This document shows, in pieces, positions 6,009 through 10,482 of a stretch of DNA of 10,482 bases; position 1 is the first letter of the stretch; each line of letters starts with the position of its first letter. The stretch is from assembly GCA_002441865.1 (NCBI GenBank), contig DJNY01000096.1, forward strand, positions 1-10,482. The letters run 5' to 3'. Position numbers and translations under genes: made by a program. The DNA comes from Lachnospiraceae bacterium UBA6452 (GTDB lineage: Bacteria > Bacillota > Clostridia > Lachnospirales > Lachnospiraceae). The notes beneath the pieces are model-generated. The model saw nothing but the letters and a program-made list of their open reading frames with translations, did not search any database and was not told where the DNA came from.

Positions 6009-7397
6009 ATGTTTTATTATAGAGAAAGTGAACTGGCAAAACTAAATAAACGGTATCAGAATCAGCAATTTGAATGTATTGTTATTTATGGGCGTCGGCG
6101 TGTAGGAAAGACTGCACTCATTAATGAATTTTGCAAGGATAAAAAAACAATTTTTTTTGCAGCATTAAATGCAACAGAACGGGAAAACCTGACAGCACTT
6201 TCTAAGGCAATTTATGAGTGCGAAAAGAAGGATGCTTATGATGCACCGGTTTTTTCTTCATTTGACAGTGCATTAGATGCGATTACAGACATGGCGGAGG
6301 AACGTCTGGTATTTGTGATCGATGAGTTTCCATATCTGGCAAAGGCAGCAGAGTCTATTTCATCACGTTTGCAGCACATGATCGATCATAAATGGCAGCA
6401 TACTAAATTATATCTGATCTTATGTGGCTCTTCCATGAGTTTTATGGAGGAGCAGGTACTGGGGTATGAAAGTCCGCTTTATGGGCGCAGAACAGCGCAA
6501 TTTAAAATAGAACCACTTAGTTATCGGGAGGTAGAAGCATTTTACCCGGGGCTTTCAAAGCAGGAGCAGGCTCTGGTGTATGGTATTACGGGCGGGATTC
6601 CGCTTTATATCAATAAGCTGGGAGTGCACAATGGAATAAAGGAAGCATTACTTGAAAATCTGTTTGATGCCAGCAGTTATCTTTTTGAGGAGCCGCAGAA
6701 CTTATTAAAACAGGAATTGAGGGAGCCTGCTGTATACAACACTATTATTACAACGATCGCATCCGGTGCATCTAAATTAAATGAAATAGCAACAAAGGCA
6801 GGGCTGGAGAATGCAGTCTGCAGTAAGTATACGAAGGTGCTTTTGAAATTGGGGATCATAAAGAAAGAAACGCCAATGACTGAAAAGCCGGGGAAAAAGA
6901 CGATCTACAGACTGGCAGATCATTTTTTTGGCTTCTGGTATCGTTATGTCCCTCAAAATATGGGAGTAATCATATCAGAACGGATGGGGAACATTTTTGA
7001 TCAGGTTGTGGTAGGGTCTTTATCCGATTATATGGGAACAGTATTTGAAGATATGTGCAAATGTTATATGCTACGTTATGCGCAAAATCTGCAGGTGCCA
7101 ATTACGGATATTGGACAGTGGTGGGGGACGGACCCATCGCTTCGCAAAGAGGTACAGATTGATATTGTAGCCAGCACGACGGATAAGGGAACTTATTATA
7201 TCGGCTCCTGTAAATATAAAAGAGAACCAATTGGCGTGGATGAGTTAAAGCTTTTAGAGCATTATGCAAGTGTATTTGGAAAGGGAAAAACTTATATTTA
7301 CTATATATTTTCCAAAGGAGGATTTACGCAGAATTTGGAGGAACAGGAAAAGAAAGGCGCTGTGCATCTGATTTCGCTTGAGATGCTGTATGAGTAA
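6009..7397 (+). CDS. ATP-binding protein, archaeal-type ATPase with DUF234 domain, nuclease motif altered
   Basis: This 462-residue protein is a clear paralogue of the one at 20-1429, sharing YGRRRVGKT (Walker A, G28-T35), VIDEFPYLA (Walker B, D105-E106), LILCGSS, SPLYGR, ELREP, FWYRYV and FSKGG. The C-terminal domain keeps D385 and K402, but the Glu of the ExK motif is S400 (GSCKYK; in the paralogue CECKF, E401). Catalysis by the nuclease-like domain is therefore doubtful unless another acidic residue takes over; E406, in KRE nearby, is a candidate. The ATG at 6009 is chosen because AGGAGG lies at 5999-6004. The reading frame extends upstream to a TTG at 5922, but that extension would be encoded by the promoter and palindrome. 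The gene has its own promoter and ends before a strong terminator. Its biological role is unknown. Confidence 0.85.
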   Translation: MFYYRESELAKLNKRYQNQQFECIVIYGRRRVGKTALINEFCKDKKTIFFAALNATERENLTALSKAIYECEKKDAYDAPVFSSFDSALDAITDMAEERLVFVIDEFPYLAKAAESISSRLQHMIDHKWQHTKLYLILCGSSMSFMEEQVLGYESPLYGRRTAQFKIEPLSYREVEAFYPGLSKQEQALVYGITGGIPLYINKLGVHNGIKEALLENLFDASSYLFEEPQNLLKQELREPAVYNTIITTIASGASKLNEIATKAGLENAVCSKYTKVLLKLGIIKKETPMTEKPGKKTIYRLADHFFGFWYRYVPQNMGVIISERMGNIFDQVVVGSLSDYMGTVFEDMCKCYMLRYAQNLQVPITDIGQWWGTDPSLRKEVQIDIVASTTDKGTYYIGSCKYKREPIGVDELKLLEHYASVFGKGKTYIYYIFSKGGFTQNLEEQEKKGAVHLISLEMLYE

Positions 7398-7420
7398 AGA
7401 TTATGAAGAATATGGAAAGC

Positions 7421-7443
7421 GTATGATTGATGCATAATCATAC
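7421..7443. repeat. Small 8-bp hairpin ahead of the terminator
   Basis: GTATGATT (7421-7428) and AATCATAC (7436-7443) form a perfect stem around GATGCAT, in the space between two convergent genes. It has no adjacent U-tract on the plus strand beyond TTATATTATAAT. It may be an auxiliary transcript-end structure; function is uncertain. Confidence 0.4.
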
Positions 7444-7453
7444 TTATATTATA

Positions 7454-7498
7454 ATGCGACTAATCCTGAATCAGATTCAGGATTAGTCGCATCTTTTT
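7454..7498 (+). terminator. Strong rho-independent terminator between convergent genes
   Basis: ATGCGACTAATCCTGAAT (7454-7471) pairs perfectly with its complement at 7475-7492 around CAG, followed by CTTTTT. On the plus strand it ends the DUF234 ATPase transcript. On the minus strand the stem begins four bases after the flavodiiron stop codon, so it probably works in both directions, although the minus-strand tail (TATAATATAAG) is only weakly U-rich. Confidence 0.9.
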
Positions 7499-8663
7499 AT
7501 CCTACGATCTCTTTCGCCAGTTCCCTCATATTTTCCACATCTGCTTCTTTCATTGTTGTTTTGATGGTAACAACTTTCTCACAGATCTCTAAATTTTTCA
7601 TGGTATCCAGAATGGCTTTCATGCTTTTGGCTGCGCATGGTGCCCAGGATCCGTTTTCGATCAAGCCCACCTTACGTTTCTGGAAAGCCTTATGGGAAAG
7701 ACGGTTCAAAAAGTCTTCCATTGGCGGGAATACACCACCGTCATAAGAGGCTGCACAGAGGACGAGGCTGTCATAGCGGAAAGCGTCTTCTATGGCTTCT
7801 GCCATATCATCGCGGGTCAGATCCGTAAAGGCAACTTTTGCTGCGCCTGCTTCCTGCAGGAGTGTAACCATTTTCTCCGCAGCTGCCTTAGTATTGCCAT
7901 GAATGGAAGCGCAGGCAACCAGAACGCCCTTATCTTCCGGTTCGTAGCTGCTCCAGGTCTGATATTTGTCGATATAGTAAGGCAGATTTTCTTTTAAGAT
8001 TGGGCCATGCAGCGGGCAGATGGTCTGAATGTCGAGCGTAGCGGCTTTTTTCAGAAGCGTCTGCACGGGAGCTCCGTATTTACCAACGATATTAAAATAA
8101 TATCTTCTGGCTTCACATGCCCAGTCTTCCTCTGTGGATAAAGCGCCGAATTTACCGAAACCGTCGGCAGAGAAAAGAATTTTTTCTGTCATTTCGTATT
8201 CTACCATGACTTCAGGCCAGTGTACCATGGGAGCCATGAAAAACTGTAATGTGTGAGTACCGAGCGCGAGAGTTTCGCCTTCTGCAACGGTGACGCACTT
8301 TTCATCCAGTTCCGGGATTTCAAAAAACTGTGGCAGCATAGCTTTTGCTTTTGCACTCATGACAAGCTTTGCCTGTGGGAACTGTTCTGTAAACAGCCTG
8401 ATCCCTGCGGAATGATCCGGTTCTAAGTGGGAGACGATCAGATAATCGGCATGACGACCGTTTAATGCTGTTTTCAGGTTGGACAGCCATTCCTCTGTTT
8501 TTCGCGCATCCACAGTGTCCATGACAGCAATCTTATCATCCAGAATAACGTAAGAATTATAGGATACGCCGTTGGGTACTTTGTACTGGCTTTCAAAAAG
8601 ATCGATCGTTGTATCATCTGCTCCGATGTAGCGGACTGCATCGGATATTGTGGTAGTCTGCAT
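7497..8663 (-). CDS. fprA: FprA-family A-type flavoprotein (flavodiiron protein)
   Basis: This 388-residue cytosolic enzyme reduces O2 to water and/or NO to N2O, protecting anaerobes from oxidative or nitrosative stress. The N-terminal metallo-beta-lactamase-like domain carries the full diiron ligand set: H79, E81, D83 and H84 in SHLEPDHS, H148 in MVHWPE, D167 in SADGFG and H219 in CPLHGP. The C-terminal flavodoxin domain begins near residue 246 and binds FMN through ASIHGNTKAA (about 252-261). No rubredoxin or flavin-reductase domain is fused, so electrons must come from a separate partner. The ATG at 8663 has AAGGAGGT seven bases upstream, and an extended -10 promoter precedes it. The gene is probably monocistronic, ending at the bidirectional terminator. 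O2 versus NO preference cannot be read from the sequence. Confidence 0.95.
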   Translation of the reverse strand: MQTTTISDAVRYIGADDTTIDLFESQYKVPNGVSYNSYVILDDKIAVMDTVDARKTEEWLSNLKTALNGRHADYLIVSHLEPDHSAGIRLFTEQFPQAKLVMSAKAKAMLPQFFEIPELDEKCVTVAEGETLALGTHTLQFFMAPMVHWPEVMVEYEMTEKILFSADGFGKFGALSTEEDWACEARRYYFNIVGKYGAPVQTLLKKAATLDIQTICPLHGPILKENLPYYIDKYQTWSSYEPEDKGVLVACASIHGNTKAAAEKMVTLLQEAGAAKVAFTDLTRDDMAEAIEDAFRYDSLVLCAASYDGGVFPPMEDFLNRLSHKAFQKRKVGLIENGSWAPCAAKSMKAILDTMKNLEICEKVVTIKTTMKEADVENMRELAKEIVG

Positions 8664-8683
8664 AAAAGTGACCTCCTTATGTG

Positions 8684-8706
8684 ATGTAAAATTGGTTTAT
8701 TTACAT
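8684..8706. promoter_or_regulatory. 7-bp inverted repeat over the fprA start point (possible operator)
   Basis: ATGTAAA (8684-8690) and TTTACAT (8700-8706) form a dyad with nine bases between the arms. It overlaps the end of the minus-strand -10 box and the predicted start point of fprA, where a repressor would act. The regulator is not identifiable from the sequence. Confidence 0.4.
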
Positions 8707-8733
8707 TATAGCATCAAAAAAGGGGAGCGTCGA
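8705..8733 (-). promoter_or_regulatory. Extended -10 promoter for fprA
   Basis: Read on the minus strand, TGCTATAAT gives an extended -10 (TATAAT, 8710-8705, preceded by TGC). A weak -35, TCGACG (8733-8728), lies 17 bases upstream. The predicted leader is about 35 bases and ends in a strong AAGGAGGT. Confidence 0.65.
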
Positions 8734-8773
8734 TGCTGCTGAAAAATAAAACGCGAAAATTGTCGATGAAATG

Positions 8774-8792
8774 CGGTAAAGAAACGGTAAAG
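8774..8792 (+). promoter_or_regulatory. Two direct repeats CGGTAAAG at 11-bp spacing (possible response-regulator box)
   Basis: CGGTAAAG occurs at 8774-8781 and again at 8785-8792, separated by AAA, so the repeats are 11 bases apart on the same face of the helix. This layout is typical of OmpR/PhoB-type response-regulator sites. It lies roughly 50-70 bases upstream of the predicted start of the Hpt-like gene, a suitable place for an activator. A weaker GGTA follows at 8799-8802. Confidence 0.4.
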
Positions 8793-8807
8793 GGAAATGG
8801 TACTTTT

Positions 8808-8837
8808 GTGACATACCCTGTAGAAATATGGTAGAAT
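8808..8837 (+). promoter_or_regulatory. Promoter for the Hpt-like gene
   Basis: GTGACA (8808-8813) and TAGAAT (8832-8837) are 18 bases apart, and TGG immediately before the -10 gives an extended -10 element. The predicted leader is about 60 bases before the ATG at 8903, which has AAAGGGG about eight bases upstream. Confidence 0.5.
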
Positions 8838-8902
8838 ATTGATGTGATAAAAAATATGCTAAAAAAGTAATCTAATTGCATTGAAAAAGAAAGGGGAAAC
8901 GA

Positions 8903-9259
8903 ATGTTAGATGTTTTTTACAGAAAAGTAGGAGGAGACTACAGCAATGTGCATTACAGACTGGATGATGATGAAACAATTTTGCTTTTTCTTGAAAAGTT
9001 TTTGCGGGAGGACAGTTATCAGAATTTTCTGAAATGTTATGCTGTGCATGATGAGAAAGAAGCGTGTCGTTATATAAACACTTTAAAGAGCGTAAGCCTG
9101 AATCTGGGATTCGGAGATCTGTTCCGGATCAGTGAAGAGATTGCAAATGAGTTCAGGGCGGGCTTTCCGGATCTGACGGTTGACCAGTTTGCTGTTCTGG
9201 AAAGAAGATATGATACAGTGATCGAAGAGATCAGAGAAGTATTTCAAAAAAGCTATTGA
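8903..9259 (+). CDS. Hpt-domain-like protein lacking the phospho-accepting histidine
   Basis: This 118-residue protein fits a stand-alone histidine phosphotransfer (Hpt) helical bundle. It starts [16 protein letters not shown], has FLEKFL near residues 29-34, and carries [14 protein letters not shown] at 57-70 followed by the helix [13 protein letters not shown]. In active Hpt proteins the same segment reads AHTLKGVSxNLG; here the His position is N59 (codon 9077-9079, AAC) and the following Gly is S63. It should therefore not relay phosphate from a sensor kinase to a response regulator in the usual way, but could still bind a receiver domain as a decoy or scaffold. No signal peptide or membrane segment is seen. 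Its stop codon (9257-9259) lies inside the -35 box of the cysK promoter, and no terminator separates the two genes. The fold call is moderately firm; the function is open. Confidence 0.75.
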   Translation: MLDVFYRKVGGDYSNVHYRLDDDETILLFLEKFLREDSYQNFLKCYAVHDEKEACRYINTLKSVSLNLGFGDLFRISEEIANEFRAGFPDLTVDQFAVLERRYDTVIEEIREVFQKSY

Positions 9260-9284
9260 CAATGAAAAAAACACCGTATATAAT
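9256..9284 (+). promoter_or_regulatory. Consensus promoter for cysK
   Basis: A perfect TTGACA (9256-9261) and a perfect TATAAT (9279-9284) are separated by 17 bases, which predicts very strong basal transcription starting near 9291. The -35 box includes the stop codon of the Hpt-like gene. Such a strong promoter in front of a sulfur-assimilation gene suggests control by repression. Confidence 0.85.
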
Positions 9285-9306
9285 CAGTTTCAACAACAAA
9301 CATATT

Positions 9307-9329
9307 ATTCCTACATAGATAGTAGGAAT
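9307..9329. promoter_or_regulatory. 8-bp dyad ATTCCTAC/GTAGGAAT downstream of the cysK start (probable operator)
   Basis: ATTCCTAC (9307-9314) and GTAGGAAT (9322-9329) form a perfect dyad with the spacer ATAGATA, about 16-38 bases after the predicted start point. This position suits a roadblock repressor. In Firmicutes cysteine genes are often repressed by Rrf2-type CymR proteins; linking this dyad to such a regulator is inference. It could alternatively act as an RNA hairpin. Confidence 0.55.
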
Positions 9330-9338
9330 GTGAAGCCG

Positions 9339-9365
9339 GACAGCCGGAAACGGAAATCGGCTGTC
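9339..9365 (+). repeat. Hairpin in the cysK leader just upstream of the ribosome binding site
   Basis: GACAGCCG (9339-9346) pairs perfectly with CGGCTGTC (9358-9365) around an 11-base loop. It ends seven bases before AAGGAGGA (9373-9380). No U-tract follows, so it is not a terminator; it may affect mRNA stability or translation. Confidence 0.5.
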
Positions 9366-9386
9366 AGAAATGAAGGAGGAACTGAA

Positions 9387-10322
9387 ATGAGCCAGATTAA
9401 AGAAAGCGCATTGGAACTGATCGGAAAAACACCGATTTTAAAACTGAACAGATATAGCAAAAAAGCAGGGGTAACAGATGCAACGATCCTTGCAAAGCTT
9501 GAGTATCTGAATCCCGCCGGTTCTGTCAAGGACAGAATCGCACTTGCCATGATCGAGGATGCGGAAGAAAAAGGTATTTTAAAAGAGGGGGCTACGATCA
9601 TCGAGCCTACCAGCGGAAATACCGGAATCGGTCTTGCGGCTGTAGCAGCAGCAAAAGGCTATCATGCGATCCTGACATTACCGGATACTATGAGTGTAGA
9701 GAGAAGAAACTTATTAAAAGCATATGGTGCGGAACTTGTCCTGACAGAAGGCGCAAAGGGTATGAAGGGTGCCATTGCAAAGGCAGATGAGCTTGTAAAG
9801 GAAATTCCGGGCGCGGTGATCCTCGGACAGTTCGTAAATCCTGCAAATCCTGCAGTACATAAGAAAACAACAGGACCAGAAATCTGGGAGCAGACAGATG
9901 GTAAGGTTGATATCTTCGTAGCAGGTGTCGGTACAGGTGGAACAATAACAGGTGTTGGTGAATATCTGAAGGAGCAGAATCCTGATGTGAAGATCGTGGC
10001 AGTAGAACCGGCAACAAGCCCGGTACTTTCCAAAGGAACACCTGGTGCACATAAGATCCAGGGAATCGGTGCAGGCTTTGTTCCGGAAGTATTAAATACA
10101 AAGATCTATGACGAAGTCATCGCGATCGAAAATGAAGATGCCTTTGCAGAAGGCAGGGCATTTGCGGTAAGCGAAGGTATACTGGTTGGTATTTCTTCCG
10201 GTGCCGCACTGAAAGCAGCAGCTATTCTGGCAAAGAGACCGGAGAACAAAGGTAAGACAATCGTGGCGCTTCTGCCGGATTCCGGTGACAGATATCTGTC
10301 CACTGCATTGTTCAACAATTAA
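9387..10322 (+). CDS. cysK: Cysteine synthase A (O-acetylserine sulfhydrylase)
   Basis: This 311-residue PLP enzyme joins O-acetyl-L-serine and sulfide to give L-cysteine and acetate, the last step of cysteine synthesis in the cytosol. The PLP lysine is K48 in NPAGSVKDR. The substrate loop is TSGNTG at residues 75-80, the phosphate-binding loop GTGGT at 182-186, and the serine contacting the PLP ring nitrogen is S299 in [11 protein letters not shown]. The length is typical of CysK. The ATG at 9387 has AAGGAGGA six bases upstream; the frame is open from 9330, but that extension covers the leader hairpin and is rejected. No serine acetyltransferase is adjacent. No terminator follows before the next promoter four bases after the stop, so transcripts probably run into the downstream riboswitch-like leader. 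CysK versus CysM or cystathionine beta-synthase-like paralogues cannot be fully excluded, but CysK is strongly favoured. Confidence 0.95.
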   Translation: MSQIKESALELIGKTPILKLNRYSKKAGVTDATILAKLEYLNPAGSVKDRIALAMIEDAEEKGILKEGATIIEPTSGNTGIGLAAVAAAKGYHAILTLPDTMSVERRNLLKAYGAELVLTEGAKGMKGAIAKADELVKEIPGAVILGQFVNPANPAVHKKTTGPEIWEQTDGKVDIFVAGVGTGGTITGVGEYLKEQNPDVKIVAVEPATSPVLSKGTPGAHKIQGIGAGFVPEVLNTKIYDEVIAIENEDAFAEGRAFAVSEGILVGISSGAALKAAAILAKRPENKGKTIVALLPDSGDRYLSTALFNN

Positions 10323-10325
10323 TAG

Positions 10326-10353
10326 TTGACAAAAATTATCAATTTAGTATAAT
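10326..10353 (+). promoter_or_regulatory. Promoter upstream of the riboswitch-like leader
   Basis: A perfect TTGACA (10326-10331) and a perfect TATAAT (10348-10353) are separated by 16 bases. Transcription is predicted to start near 10360, just before the conserved leader begins. Confidence 0.8.
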
Positions 10354-10359
10354 GGAACG

Positions 10360-10444
10360 AAATAAGGGAGTAGTCGGCACGAAGTGTGGTGAAGTCAACA
10401 TACTGGATTTGTTCCTGGCATCATCTGAAATGACGAGACTTATC
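10360..10444 (+). promoter_or_regulatory. Probable yybP-ykoY manganese riboswitch aptamer
   Basis: The leader contains AAGGGAGTAG near its 5' end (10364-10373), GTCAACATACTGG (10394-10406) and CTGAAATGACGAGACTTAT (10425-10443). I recognise these as the conserved blocks of the yybP-ykoY Mn2+-sensing class. ATAAG (10362-10366) can pair with CTTAT (10439-10443) to form a closing P1 helix, and GTCA (10394-10397) can pair with TGAC (10431-10434). The 3' strand of P1 is also the 5' strand of the following terminator, which gives mutually exclusive folds, so metal binding would favour read-through. Known targets are metal efflux or tolerance proteins (MntP, TerC, UPF0016, P-type ATPases); the target here is beyond the window. 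The class call rests on remembered consensus, not a covariance search. Confidence 0.72.
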
Positions 10445-10481
10445 TGTGATAGCATCAGTCTATCCGGATAGGTCTCTTTTT
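10435..10481 (+). terminator. Rho-independent terminator, expression platform of the leader
   Basis: GAGACTTATC (10435-10444) pairs with GATAGGTCTC (10467-10476), with one G-U pair. An inner stem GATAG/CTATC (10448-10452/10460-10464) is capped by CATCAGT, and TTTTT follows at 10477-10481. Forming it would break the aptamer's P1 helix. It is also the first terminator downstream of cysK. Confidence 0.85.
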
Positions 10482-10482
10482 A

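Noticed and set aside
7421..7498. The two hairpins between the convergent genes as a CRISPR-like or mobile-element end.
   Set aside because: The two stems differ in sequence, there is no repeated unit, target duplication or transposase, and the T-tract fits a terminator.
8729..8768. Direct repeat GTCGATG at 8729-8735 and 8762-8768, 33 bases apart.
   Set aside because: Only 7 bases long and one copy overlaps the weak fprA -35; chance occurrence in 240 bases cannot be excluded.
9330..9386. N-terminal extension of 19 codons on cysK.
   Set aside because: It would encode the leader hairpin; CysK proteins start near the [10 protein letters not shown] motif, and AAGGAGGA supports the ATG at 9387.

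Overview
This window most resembles a low- to mid-GC anaerobic Firmicute of the Lachnospiraceae/Clostridia type. This is inferred from strong Shine-Dalgarno sites (several of the form AAAGGGGAAA, others full AGGAGG), vegetative -35/-10 promoters, an FprA-type flavodiiron protein, a stand-alone Hpt-like protein and a probable yybP-ykoY manganese riboswitch. No rRNA, tRNA, transposase, integrase or CRISPR array is visible.

Left and centre (1-7500). Two paralogous ATPases with C-terminal DUF234/PD-(D/E)XK-like domains lie at 20-1429 and 6009-7397. Between them are two units. The first is a tight three-gene operon (1529-3959): a divergent ribulose-phosphate 3-epimerase, an IspD/TarI-type cytidylyltransferase and a zinc alcohol dehydrogenase resembling galactitol-1-phosphate dehydrogenase. 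Its genes are joined by ATGA overlaps. Together they could epimerise a pentulose 5-phosphate, reduce it to a pentitol phosphate and activate it as a CDP-pentitol for a surface polymer; this pathway is inferred. The second unit (4042-5919) is a single gene fusing an N-terminal helix-turn-helix, an AAA-ATPase-like domain and a DUF1703 nuclease-like domain. It and the second DUF234 ATPase each have their own promoter, and each promoter overlaps a long perfect inverted repeat. A strong hairpin terminator (7454-7498) closes this block.

Right side (7497-10482). A flavodiiron protein gene (minus strand) and a small Hpt-like gene (plus strand) diverge from a 239-bp intergenic region with a promoter for each. 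The Hpt-like protein has Asn where the phosphorylated His belongs. Its stop codon lies inside the -35 box of a consensus promoter driving cysK (cysteine synthase). The cysK leader holds an 8-bp dyad just after the start point and a second hairpin before the ribosome binding site. No terminator follows cysK. Four bases after its stop a new promoter drives a leader that looks like a yybP-ykoY Mn2+ riboswitch, ending in an intrinsic terminator at the window edge; its target gene lies outside.

Most worth a second look: the paired DUF234 ATPases, one with an intact D-ExK motif and one with Ser replacing the motif Glu; the HTH-AAA-nuclease fusion; the promoter/palindrome overlaps; the His-less Hpt; and the CDP-pentitol operon with its atypical epimerase. 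None of these is shown by sequence alone to be a new system.
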